This document shows, piece by piece, positions 10,829 to 22,070 of a stretch of 64,000 nucleotides of DNA. The stretch spans positions 18,052,001 through 18,116,000 of the forward strand of contig OX327697.1 of NCBI GenBank assembly GCA_946807835.1, read 5' to 3'. Each line of letters opens with the position of its first letter. Positions within the stretch are counted from its first letter, which is position 1. Source of the stretch: Ailanthus altissimus (taxonomy: Eukaryota; Streptophyta; Magnoliopsida; Sapindales; Simaroubaceae). The translations under genes were made by a program, and so were the position numbers. A model generated the notes under the pieces. That model worked only from the letters and a program-made list of their open reading frames with translations. It had not been told where the DNA came from and did no database searches.

Positions 10829-11620
10829 CTATGAATATCCCTTGATAGCTTTAGATTCTAACTTTCCCTCCTTGACATGAACAAAGGCTGGGCAACCAAA
10901 TATCTTGAGATGATCATACTTGATAGGGCTGTCAGACCATTTCCCTTCTAGTGTCTCGAAGTTTATTGATGATGAATAACTTCTATTAATCAAGTAAGTT
11001 GCAGTCATCATAGCTTTATCCCAAAAAGCCTTTAACATCTTTGCATTAATAAGCATGCATTTAACCCTTTCAAGTAGGGTCCTACTCATCCTCTTAACTA
11101 TGTCATTCTACTGTGGCATTGAGCACACTGTTCTATGCCTTGCAATCCTATGCTTGGCATAAAATTATTAAATTTTCTATTACAAAATTCAAGGCCATTG
11201 TAGTTTATAGCCTTTTCACTTTTTTGCTAGTCTAATTCTTAACAAAAGTCTTCAAAGTCTTGAACGTATCAAACACTTAATCCTTGCTCTTCAATACATA
11301 GACCCACAGCTTCCTTGAATAGTCATCAATTAAACTGAAAAAATACCTAGCACCTCCAAGAGTAGCTGTCTGAGCTGGTCCCCAAAGATCTTAATATATG
11401 TAGTTAAGAGTTCCATTGGTTTGTGCTCATAGGTTTTAAACCTCACTCTACATACTTTTTCGAGCACATAATGCTCACAAAACTCCAATGGTTGGAACTT
11501 ATCCTAACCAAATACCTTTTGACTAAATAACTCTATTAGGTTTCTCTGACCTAAATGTGCTAGTCTAAGATGTCACAACTTAGTTTACATATTCTCATCA
11601 TCTGTAAAGAATTATGCAGA
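10829..11620 (-). pseudogene. Copia integrase and pre-integrase region, degenerate
   Basis: The best open segment (10829-11089) reads MSRTLLERVKCMLINAKMLK and FWDKAMMTATYLINRSYSS, then HLKIFGCPAFVHVKEGKLESKA, the usual C-terminal part of the copia integrase core. Upstream on the minus strand, 11480-11600 reads HLRLAHLGQRNLIELFSQ and LEFCEHYVLEK, the His/Cys pre-integrase finger (H..H..C..C, where the last Cys is replaced). Between them the frame is interrupted by several stops. A nonfunctional relic. Confidence 0.8.
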
Positions 11621-11860
11621 CCCACTTACAACCTTTCCTTTGAGCACATAAATACCTTTGTGCATTTCATCTCTCATAACATCCATGGAACCCTTTAATA
11701 TTCTCATAACCCCTCCGTCGATCCTAATGGAACACCTATTCTAGTCTAAGGTTCCTAGTAAGATCAAGTTTCTCTTAAGGTCAGGAACATACCTAACTTC
11801 AGTCAACTCTCTCACTCACCTATCATACAATCTAAGTTTAATACCACCAATTTCCATCAC

Positions 11861-12160
11861 TTGACATACACTGCCATTTTCCATTAATAGGCTGGAAATT
11901 TATAAACCAAGACTTGTGTAGGCACATGTGAAAGTAAAACCAAAATCAAGAATTCATTGTTCAGTATTTTTACCATCAGTGGCGACTAGTATTTCTATCA
12001 CTTGACATACACTGTCATTTCTCATTAATACCTTACTACCATTAATAGGCTGAAAATTTATAAACCAAGACTTGTGTGGGCATATGTGAAAGTAAAACAA
12101 AAATCAAGAATTCATTGTTCAATATTTTTACGGTCAGTGGCGACTAGTATTTCTCCGCTG
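11861..12160. repeat. Tandem duplication in the copia gag-protease region
   Basis: The block ttgacatacactg... aaatttataaaccaagactt... gaattcattgttca... ggcgactagtatttct occurs twice, from 11861 and from 12002. The offset is 141 bp at the left side and 158 bp from the aaatttataaacc word onward, because the second copy has a 17-bp insertion (ccttactacc region). The copies remain close in sequence. Confidence 0.88.
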
Positions 12161-12199
12161 TCATAGCTATCATCATAGACAAGGGTAGCATCCACTTTC

Positions 12200-12950
12200 T
12201 TCTTGTCTGTGCCTTCTTCTCCGAACAATCCTTTATGAATTTTTCTTATTTCTTATAGCAATAACACTTCTTAGGAGTCCTGAACTTTGATCTCGAGCCT
12301 TTCTTCTTCCCTTCTCTATGTGAGGTCCTTCCTCTTGCAGATAACCCTTCTGCATTAGCCTCAATCTGCTTTCCTAATAGCTTTTAGTTTAATGATGATT
12401 TCACATCACTCATCATTAAATTCTCTTTGTCGTAGAGTAATATATCAACAAAGGTCTCGTAACTTCTGGGAAGCGAACTCAACAGAATGATCACCTTATC
12501 TTTATCCTCTATCTTTATGTTGATAGACTCAAGATCGATAATGATATTGTTAAAGGAGTCAATATGATATTTCATAAGTGTCCTCTCAAACATAGACAAC
12601 TGATATAGTTTTCTCTTTATATGAAATCTGTTGGCCAATGATTTTCTTATATAAAGAGAATTAAGCTTCTTTCAAAGACTAATTGCTGTCATCTCATCTA
12701 CTACTTCCCTTAGAACTTCATCACTCAATGATAAAATGATCATACTATGAGCTCTTTTTTAAATGTCTCTTCTTTCTACTTCTACTTTAGATGACTCTGA
12801 CGTTCTTTCTTCTTCACTGGATGGAGCTACATTCTCCTCTAATGCAGAACCTAACCGTTGACTCATCAACAATGCCCTATCCTTCATCTTCCACATATTG
12901 AAGTCATTCAACCCATTGAATTTCTCTACCTCATACTTGGGTGTAGCTAT
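12200..12950 (-). pseudogene. Copia gag, degenerate
   Basis: The open segment at 12384-12638 reads MANRFHIKRKLYQLSMFERT, then NNIIIDLESINIKIEDKDKV and ILLSSLPRSYETFVDILLY, a typical copia gag (UBN2-type) pattern. Further along, 12235-12275 is a damaged zinc knuckle, CYCYKK, a stop, then EKFIKDC. The N-terminal part at 12640-12950 carries stops. The same protein is better preserved at 62300-63190. Confidence 0.8.
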
Positions 12951-12966
12951 GTATGTTTAAAACAAA

Positions 12967-12978
12967 GCTTTGATACCA
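12967..12978 (-). other. Copia primer-binding site
   Basis: The minus strand reads TGGTATCAAAGC, one base from the TGGTATCAGAGC wording that pairs with initiator tRNA-Met in plant copia elements. It starts three bases from the LTR end at 12982. Confidence 0.92.
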
Positions 12979-12981
12979 ATT

Positions 12982-13488
12982 TGTTGAAGCAAGAAGAAAA
13001 AATCTTAAGTAATATAATGCAAAAACAAGTAATTTAGAAAAATAAGAGAGAGAAAGGTAGGAGAAAGCATACATGAATTTACGTGGTTCAATAACTTACT
13101 ACGTCCACGATGGATCAAGATCACACTATCTTATTATTGAATCACAAGGCACTCACAAAATACGCCTTTTACAAGAAAGAACTCTCAGCCTCAAAGAAAA
13201 TGTAAACAAGGGTTTTAGGATCACCTAAGTTAACCCTAAATGTATAGGAGTCATTTTAGGGAGATCAAAAATAAGTAAGAGATAAAACAAACCAAAAGAA
13301 AATGGAAAATAATTTTTTCGCACTGACATTGCGGCATTGGATGAACTCGTGCCCAGCACTGCGATGCTCACTCTCTATCTGAAGTGTCACGGGGCCCACT
13401 ACCAAGCACCACAACACCTACACCTAGGCACTATCTTTGCATTTTCGCCTTCTTTCTTCGTCCGTCTTCGATTCTCGCCCACCCAACA
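12982..13488 (-). repeat. 5' LTR of the truncated copia element
   Basis: It starts TGTTGAAGCAAG on the plus strand and ends CCACCCAACA, giving TGTTGGG...CTTCAACA on the element's own strand, about 507 bp. It includes the copia wording ttacgtggttcaataac... tacgtccacgatggatcaag, seen again at 26270-26300 and 63325-63365. A GC-richer island (13318-13430) has gcattgcggcattgg and cagcactgcgatgctc. Confidence 0.82.
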
Positions 13489-14600
13489 CACTTGACTTGC
13501 TCTCCAAATTATATTCTAATGATTTTTAATTAAACATGTCTTTTATGAGCTTGATACCTCTTGTTTGCGCCACTGACAATTTAAGAAAATGTAAAAAGTT
13601 TTACTAAGTAATCTTGGATAAATATATCTTAAAAAGTTAAATTTTTTATAGCATTGAAAAATCATACCTTAATCTATCACTCAAAATTATTTGAAAACCT
13701 TTAAAGATGATAATGAGTGAAAGCTATGATTTACTCTTTTAACTTTTTCTTTTTTAAAAAATAAATTATAATGCAAGTTTAATTTCCACAATCCTAGTTA
13801 TGACATATAATACTTTTATAAAGTGATAGAGAATATCAACTTTACTAGCTTTTTTATGACTCAATTTCAATAATAGAATCTTTTTGAAATTACTTTCTTA
13901 TTTGATGAACTAAATAATTAATCTTTCTATTATGTTAACCTTAACATATATACAAGATGAATCATAAATATATGTCATGCCTAGCATAAGAAACCTTATA
14001 TTTCGCACTTAGCCTACAACATCAGCATGTAATCTAACAGGGTAAAATTGAGTATTAATTAAAAGGTTCAATAATAATTTCTTTGTCATAGACTATTACT
14101 GCTTTTATACATTTAATCTCATAGGTATACATCGATAACTAATACTAGAAAAAAATATTAGAAAAATCTGATTGAGTTAGAGTGTTAAATAATAATCATA
14201 ATACAAATTCATAAACTATCATTTAAGATTACACCTAATACCATTTTTTTTTCATGTGGTCCTTAAATATCTTAGTGATACTTCTTTTATTAATGAATTT
14301 ATAGTCATAATTATAAGTATAATTCATATATCAATAAATTATACTCTTTGTTCTTAAACCTTAAGTATTTAATCTTTGGTATACTAAGGATCATTAGAAC
14401 ACTTATCATAATTTATAAGAGATGAAAATTTCACTATCACAATAAATTTTTAACAACTTGGCAATAAAGTTAACAAACTTAAGTCTTGAATAAACTTCTG
14501 CAACCATGATATATGAACTATGACTTCAAAGCAACCCATAGATATGGCTTCAAAGCAGCCTACAGATTCATTACTTAATTCATCCTGAGACTACTTTAAT
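13489..14600. other. AT-rich stretch with no recognised feature
   Basis: No ORF, repeat pair or family wording that I can support was found here. The stretch may include decayed 5' parts of the LINE that follows, but I could not align any block. Confidence 0.4.
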
Positions 14601-16210
14601 ATTTACCAAACTTACTAATAAAGAAGCTACTTTCTAGCTTACAAAATATGGCTGATAAAGATGGTCTTCATAGACTAGACTTACTTAATAAGGCTTGTCT
14701 TCTTAAAGCACTTTGAGATGTCCACTAAACAAATTCTATTTGTTCAAAGTTCTTGAGAAAACGGTATAATTTTTTAGATGTAAGTAAGTGATACCTCTAT
14801 TCTTCTCTTTAGAATGGCTTTAAATCTATTATTTCCTATTTTAATGAGGGGACAAAATGGATCAATGGTGATGGGACTTCAATTCATTTTTGGTATGATA
14901 GATGGTTAAAGGAACTTATTCTTCCTTTTGGTAGATTACAATTAGAATGTATGGTGAAAGATGTGATTAAAGAGGGCTAATGAAGGATTTCAAATACTTT
15001 TTATTCTATTTTTTTTACATTTAAGGGAACAAGTTAATGATATCATTTCACCTGTTAATGGTAAGGCTGATAAGTTTGTTTGAATTTCTGCTAGAGATGA
15101 AAATCTTTCTTTAAAGAAATGCTATAATTTCATCAAAAGTCTCACAACCACTAATCTAGCTTTATTATCTCTTTGGCATGATTTTCTTTTTACCTAAAAT
15201 TTCTATATTCATGTGGCGTATGCTTCAGAACCTTCTTCCTACTGATAAATTATTGTAGTCCAGTGGTATGTTTGTTGTTTCAGTATGTTCTTTTTATATA
15301 GTAGATACTGAAATGGTGGATCATATATTTGTTTGTTGCGCTCGAGTTATAGAGTTTTGGTCTTGGTTTACCCATATGTTTAAGAAAAATCTTCTTTTAG
15401 TTTCAACTGTTATGGAATTATGAAAAATAATTTTATTTAAAACTTTTAGCCCTCAACTTTTGAACTTGTAGAGGTTGTCGGTTACTTATCTATTCTATTT
15501 GATTTGGAGAATTCAGAATCGCCTTAGATTTGATAACCGAAGTTTCAATTTCTTTAGTATTAAAGTAGATTGTATTGCTCATATTCACTACTTTGCTACA
15601 TTATGCCCTGAATTTGCTTATAGTGATGATAGTTCTATCGTAGACCATCTGGACATTGTCACTAATTTGAGATGTGCTCCAAAAATTACTGTTCTCTTTT
15701 GCAATTTTTCTCATAATGGGTGATCAAGATTAACACAAATGGTCTTCAAAAGGTAACCCAAGTATGACTGCTTGTAGAGGAGTCTTTGGGGATGAGGTGG
15801 GTTCATTTTTAGGAGACTTCTCTTATCCCCTAGAAATTGAAATAGCCTACTTTGTAAAAATAATGGGGGTCATCTTAGCTTTAGAGACTGCTATTGCTCG
15901 TGAATGGCATAAGGTAATTTTAAAGTTTGATTCTATTTTAATCTTCCATCTTCTTTTTAAGCCTATGTTATATCCTTTTTAAAAACTTTAATATGTGGTA
16001 ATGTTATAAGGATTATATTGATCGCTTGCAATTTAGATTTGATCATACATTTAGAAAGAACAATGTAGTGGCAAATAAATTGGTGAACCTCAGGCTATAA
16101 TTTGATGATTTTACATAGTGGTTATGACCTTCTTTGGATATTGGTTCTATGCTTTTTAAGTATGCAAATAGAATACCTAGTTATAGATCTCATTAGTATT
16201 AAATTTTTAG
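14600..16210 (+). mobile_element. 3' end of an L1-type LINE, with zf-RVT and RNase H remains
   Basis: Plus-strand frames read, in order: LDLLNKACLLKAL (about 14680-14720); NGFKSIISYFNEGTKW then INGDGTSIHFWYDRWL (about 14810-14915); MWRMLQNLLPTDKLL (about 15210-15260) and DHIFVCCARVIEFWSWF (about 15315-15370), the zinc-finger region after LINE RT; YLIWRIQNRLRF (15475-15540); and an RNase H-like part at about 15725-16080 with KINTNG, GVFGDEVGSFLGDF, MGVILALETAIAREW and KNNVVANKL. The tail near 16100-16190 (FDDFT, PSYRSH) matches the usual end of plant L1 ORF2. Stops and frameshifts occur between blocks. The 5' end, including most of RT, is missing, as is usual for LINE copies. Confidence 0.82.
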
Positions 16211-16430
16211 GTGAAATTTTACCCTCATCCACTTATTGGCCTTTTTCTTTACTTTTTGCTAAGGGTAAGGTGCTTTTAGCCCCCCTCATTCTTTGTAACT
16301 CTTTTATTACTATTTTATTAATAAATTTCTCGCTTTATCGGGTTTGCTTAAAAAAAACTACTTTTTAGCTTTGTACAAAGTTAGGTATATATTAGGCTTA
16401 TTGGTTATAAGTATAAAATTCTTTAAGATA
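16211..16430. other. Probable LINE tail and flank
   Basis: No coding support. The sequence may be the LINE 3' untranslated region, but I see no clear poly(A) end or target-site duplication. Confidence 0.3.
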
Positions 16431-17060
16431 TTGCCTGAGAATTAATTTTTAGATGTATTATGAGACAACCTTATCAATCCATATGATCTTTTCTAAAATA
16501 TTTCATTAATATTATATAGGTTACCTTTCCCATATCTTATATTTTAAATTTTTGAAAGAATTTTTTTTTTCATGTAACATAATTATGAGTAGCAATCAAA
16601 ATATCATCAACTTACAAAATTAGAAATATAAACTTGCTCTCAATGACTTTTAGATATATGCATTAGTTGATAAAGTTTTTTCCCTTAAATTTGAAAGGGA
16701 TTATAGTATCAAGAAACTTAAGATACCATTATTAAGAAGCTTATTTAAGTTGGTCTATTGTCTTCTTAAGTTTGCACGTCGTATATTCATTTTCTTTAAT
16801 CGAAAAGTCATTAAGTTAGTCCATCATAATCCTTTCTTTAAAATATTTATTTAGAAAGATTTTTTTTTTTCATATTTATTTGATGTAACTCTTGAAATTG
16901 TAGGAGATGAATTGGGTAATTGAAAATTAATGAAAACATAGTATAATTTATTGCAAATAATAAATAAAACATAATAAATTGCAATAAATAAGGAGAGATT
17001 TAAGATAGAACACCAAACTTTTAAGTGGTTCAGTAAAGAACACTTAAAATTAAACATTTA
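16430..17060 (-). pseudogene. Copia RT scrap
   Basis: The minus strand at about 16570-16760 reads WYLKFLDTIIPFKF, then INQCIYLKVIESKFIFLIL and VDDILIATHNYV, the region around the VDD catalytic box of copia RT. The block at 16980-17060 (gatagaacaccaaac, aagtggttcagtaaag) resembles LTR wording of the other copia elements in this window. Frames are broken. Confidence 0.7.
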
Positions 17061-18400
17061 ATAAAGGTTTTTCATTATTATTTTGTATTACTAGTATTAT
17101 TAACCTCCCTAACTTGAACATGTTTTTAATATTGTACCTAATTAAGTTCTTAACTTTTTAGTATAAGTTCGGTAAATTGAGCATAAATTTCAACCAAGGA
17201 ATCAAATTGAAATAATTATTGAACCTGTGAAGAATTGATTTCATATACAACAATATTGAATTTCACACACATTTTATAATTTAACATTTGGAGGGTAAAA
17301 AGTGGCCTAAAAAAAGACCCATCTATAGTGTAGCCCAGTCTGAGCAAGCTTCAATATTTGGCCCATAACTTGATAAATACATATTCAATACATACATTTT
17401 TAACATGTGAATCAAATCCAACTATTGTCAGTGAAAAATTCATAGATCAAGTTTGACACATGAAATAAGCCTTAAATTGTCAACAATCCATCAAAGTGTT
17501 GACATTTTGTTTTGGCTTGTACCCTTCAAGTTTTTTCAAAAATATGTGGCTTCTCTATACCCAAGACGGCTAGCTTTTAGTTCTAACACTTTTCTTTTGA
17601 ATTCTCTCTTTATATTATTATTTTCTTTTATTTACTAATTTAAAGTTCATGTTATCTCTTCTTGCATTTCTTTCCTTTAATTTCATCATGATTGTTTAAT
17701 TTTCATTTTACTAAGGTGAAAAGGTGAAACTCTTGATAATGTAATAAGATATATTTAAACTCTTTTTAAGATTTAATGTTACATTCTTAAGATAATTAAA
17801 TTTATATATTATGTGTTTATTTTTTTTTTTTGCAATATTGATATATTTTTTTATAAAATGGTGTAACTTTATTTATTATAGACAATTCTTATAGTTAGCA
17901 CAATAAATCCTTAAACCTATTTATAAGATTTGGCGTAGATATTAGTAAAGGTGGAATCTTGATTTATTGTTGACAAGTATAATGATTGGCATAATAAATA
18001 CTTGAACCCATTTATAAGATTTGGCGTATGATAATTAAAGGAAATGAATACAAAGTAATATATAAATTAGGACAAACCATATTTGTTATATCTTCCAATT
18101 GGAACCTCTTTTATGTAAGGATTCCAATTGTGTTATAAACGAGATTTGAATGTATCTTATTTCACATACCAAGAGTGGATCCTCTAACCTTAGTATTCAT
18201 TTTAATTTATTATTTATATCATTATATATATTTATTGCTTTTTTCTTTTGAGATTATTTACTGGTATACTTTAAATAATACTTCCCTATGGATCGACCCC
18301 ATTCTCATTAAGTAATTTATTATTTTGACATTCCTACACTTAGGAATAGAATCCATTATTCTAGACGTGTCATTCAGCCCTTCACACAGGTTCCCTTCAT
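17061..18400. other. AT-rich sequence with a 92-bp repeat and possible LTR end
   Basis: Two near-identical blocks, 17899-17937 and 17991-18029, share cctatttataagatttggcg-like wording (an offset of 92 bp). At 18285-18310 the plus strand reads acttccctatggatcgaccc, similar to the CCTGTGGATTCGACC wording of Athila-type LTRs, so an old plus-strand LTR may end near 18374. The evidence is word-level only. Confidence 0.4.
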
Positions 18401-20650
18401 TCCATAAACTAAATGCAAAGGTTTCTACTAGTAATGCCTTAAACCAAGGTGATTTTATAGACTTGACTTAAAGGGTGTCAATAAACTTATACAACACTTA
18501 AAATACTCACAAGTTGAGTAATCAATAATTTCTTTCACAATAAATAAAATAAGAATGATAAAGAGTAAACAAACTCTTTAAAGAGTAGATATACAAATGA
18601 AAACCTGACATGTGTATATGATTTTGAGCAATTTAAGAGCTTAGATTGGTTTTCAAATAAATATAAGAAAGTTTAAGTGTTTGAAAACTCAACCAACTTT
18701 TTCTTTTAGTGAAAATCAACCACCTTATATTAAAAAGTTGAGAAAATAGCCATTAATAGCAATTTGAAAAAAATCTGGAAAAATACCAAATTGCATAGCT
18801 AGTTTGCCCATTTAAAAAAATATATAATTTTGAAGTCCAAAGTGCATGATTACTTTAGTAATTGGTTCTCAAATTGCACAACCATTTTACAAACTAATTG
18901 AGTCAGTTTGAACTTGTTTGAGAAAATACATTTTATGTAAACCGATTATGGACCATACCAAAACCACATAACCTATTTGGCAGCTGTGTGCTTTAAATGC
19001 AAAAAAAATACTTTTGGCTAAAAGTAGTTTTAGGTCTATAAAGTTTTTATGTTTTGAGTGAAACATGCTTTCATGGTTTAAAAGTAGTTTGAAAAATATT
19101 TTATGTTTTAATAGATTAAAAACAACTCTCAAATATAAACAAATTATACACATTAATACAAGCTATAAAATAAATCAAATTTAATTACTTCAAAACTTGT
19201 CTTGATCTTTAATTAATCTCCATAAGGTCTAGCATTACTTGATTTCTTCTTAAAAAATGTAATTCCTTCAAAATAACTAGTGAGAATATCAAGTAATAAA
19301 AGATACTCTAAAACTAAATATTTGTTTATTATCATCAAAATTAAGATTGGTATGACCATGTAAGTCAACAACTCTAAATCATAATGAGCTACCAACTTCA
19401 TAATGATTTTAAAGAAATAATTTTAAGAGATGGTTAAAAAAGTAGTCTTCTTTCTAAGCGAAACCTTTAGAAACGAAACTAGCATTCTATCATTCAATAT
19501 TTCCTAAAAGTCCTGTTTGGTCTTAAAGACCTATGTATAACAAACTCTTTAAATCATTAAGGCAATTAATGTTTTTTGAACTTTAGTTTACTCCATAGAT
19601 ATACACTACATTATTCATCTTAACAATCTATTGATAGAATCAATATTTTCTATGGTTTGTGAAGAAGTACTAGATCCTATTTCAATGGCAAAATCTAATT
19701 TTATAGATAAACTATAGAGTGATTCAAAATAGTAGATCTATTTTTCCTTTAAGATCAACTTCATACTATTTTTAGTGGTTCATTTATAGTAGGTTGATTT
19801 ATAGAAGTTTTATTATGGGGCTAATTATCATTAGTTTATTGTTCAACAATGTCATTTTACATAATAATTGTAGAAACAACATTTTGGGATAGGTGATGAA
19901 ACTTTCATCCAAACCTTTTCAATAATCATACTTTTTCTTATGACTTTCACTCTAAATAATTTCAGCATATTCAATGAGCTTAGTATTACTGATTTCAACA
20001 ATTTTAAGGTTAGGGCTAAGCTAGTAAAGCCTATACCCTTTTAGATTTTTCTAGATAACTAATAAAGTATCTATTGATTGTTCGAGAATCCAATCTATTT
20101 ACATCCATGATGACATAGATAATAAGAAATTACTTAACTTACTCCTAACCAAATATATTAAAGTACAATTACACTTTTTTGCTGCAATGCTTCAATGTAG
20201 TGTACTTCACATAGTGTATTGAGTACATAAGTTGAGAGTTTTTAATTTTTTAGGAATTTATTAAATGGACCTTGACATAGTCTTGAACATTTTACGTCTC
20301 ATTATTATTCACCTATTATATTTGATCTTATGATTTTTCACATTTATATATACTTTTTTTTTAACTTTAATAATGTATACCCACAGTCTTCCATTATCTC
20401 AGATTTTTCATTATATTAAATAAAAATAACTATAACATGAAAAATCATCTATAGGTTCTAAAACACTTTTCTCCAATTGATACGGAACATTATAAAGCCC
20501 ACAAATATAAATGTGGAAAATTTTAAGAAGTTATATGCTTATTGTGCCTCTATTCTTATGCTTTCCCTAAATGTAATCCATACTTACACATATATTAATA
20601 AAATCTAAATTCAATAGAATATCATTCTTTACTAATCTTTCTAAATTTTA
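18401..20650. other. AT-rich stretch, no gene recognised
   Basis: There are only short open segments (for example minus strand 18887-19153 and 19213-19401) without family wording. The 19400-20110 part has minus-strand fragments that look like decayed coding sequence with many stops, but I could not name the family. Confidence 0.35.
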
Positions 20651-22050
20651 TTTGAAAATGTAATCAAGATAAGGACATTCTTGTCCTACAAGTTAGGTAA
20701 TTGTATAGGCAATCTCAGTGGACCTGAATCCTCTAGTTGTCGAGGCCTCATTGATGAAAGAGGCATTATTGAGACCAACCTAGCTCTCATTGGGTTCTTT
20801 TTAGGCTGCAAGGTATCTTCGATCTCTTCTTGCCTTTCATTTATAACTTTTCATCTACTTCGGTCTGCTTTAAGGTCTTAGTATAGACCTCACCATACAT
20901 CTTTAATTCTAATTTTGAAAGGCAAACTATAACTTCCCACCCTAAGGTTTTTCTTAAAGTTGATGAGTGTCATCAAAGACACTCATATTAATAACCTCAT
21001 TGTGGAACCTCTAGACAAAGTCCTTTAAAGACACGAACTCTCCTTACTTAACATACATTTGTGTGGAGAAATCCTTAGGCTTGTCTCAAGCGTAATAAAA
21101 TTGGAGGCTAAATGCTTCAGATAATTGGACAAAGCTATATATTAAATCAAGCTCCAAACTATAAAGCCAAGCTTTCGTTATTTTGCACAAAGTATGGGGA
21201 AACAGGTGACACATTGCATCTTCATCCACACCTTGAATCAGTATATGGTCTTTGTAGAGCTCTAGGTGGGTTGTAGGTTCAACTATTCTCTTATAGTTGA
21301 TGAGCTATGGCATTTTGAAATTTTGAGGTAAGGGAGCATTCCTAATCTCGATAACAAAGGGGACTTGGTCTCCACTATAGGAAATGAGCTCATTACTACA
21401 TCATTTACTCAACGGATGCCTTATAGATCTTACTGAAGCTTGTCGACCTTCCTTAAAAGCTTGGCAACAACATTGTCTACTTCAATGTCCTCAACTTTTT
21501 TATAGGCTTAATGTTTGGCTATAATAAATCTCGTAGATCACCCTTGAAGGATTGCCTAAGCTCTTTGTCTTTAGTGTTTCTTAATCTATTCTCAGTTGTA
21601 AACTAGAGCTCTTTATTAGGCTAAAGAAGAGAGAGTCTTGCTTTTCTTAGCTTGTTTGGGTTCACGAGAGTAGTAACTCCTAGATAGGTTATAGTAAGTA
21701 TAGGTGGGAGTAGACTAAGTTTACTTACAAGCTTCCTTTTCTTTCTTCCTCAGTTGTTGACCATACTAGTAATAGTACAGTGCGTTTGCTTGGAAATTTT
21801 TTTAAACTATTGTTGAGTAACCAGAGCATCCTCATTAGTTGGAATTTTTTGTGATCTTAAAGTATTCCTTTGAGCATGTTTAAGGAACCTTTTCTTAAGC
21901 CCTTCTAAATCCTCAATAATTTTCTCTATAGGTGTATTTTTGGTCAAGACATCAGTTTCCTTTGATATTTCAAACTTGATTAAGGTCTCAATTAGCTTTT
22001 GGTTAATTAGGTTGGTAAAGCATTATAGGGTAGGCTTTTCTTAAATTACC
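20650..22050 (-). pseudogene. Ty3/gypsy gag relic (clade different from the Athila element)
   Basis: On the minus strand, 21060-21360 reads RNAPLPQNFKMP, EPTTHLELYKDHILIQGVDED, then AMCHLFPHTLCKITKAWLYSL and SFVQLSEAFSLQFYYA. This is the retrotransposon gag capsid pattern (HL..Y..HM...G..D..MC..FP.TL...A..W...L). Further downstream on that strand (20900-21060) the frame continues to GEFVSLKDFV and RFHNEV with stops. Its PBS is at 22051-22064, so the gag lies immediately inside a minus-strand 5' LTR. No pol domain follows before 20650, so the copy is truncated. Confidence 0.72.
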
Positions 22051-22064
22051 TATAGTTAGCGCCA
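22051..22064 (-). other. Gypsy primer-binding site
   Basis: The minus strand reads ATTTGGCGCTAACTATAGG over 22048-22067. This is one or two changes from the TTTGGCGCCGTCTGTGGG wording found directly after many plant gypsy LTRs. It sits seven bases from a possible LTR start, TGTTGAGATT, at 22071, and in front of the gag relic on the same strand. Confidence 0.7.
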
Positions 22065-22070
22065 AATATT

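Larger units (their letters stand above)
10573..13488 (-). mobile_element. Truncated Ty1/copia element, family also at 58392-63777
   Basis: On the minus strand I see the 5' LTR (13488-12982), PBS (12978-12967), gag (about 12950-12200), the protease/pre-integrase region (about 12150-11480) and integrase (about 11450-10829). The sequence stops at 10572 where the Athila LTR begins, so RT, RNase H and the 3' LTR are missing from this side. Wording matches the copia at 58392-63777 throughout, for example the passages near 10590-10800 and 60700-60910. All frames carry stops. Confidence 0.85.

Noticed and set aside
19200..20110. Possible pararetrovirus or copia gag remnant on the minus strand
   Set aside because: I saw only scattered coding-like fragments with many stops and no diagnostic block, so no family is claimed.
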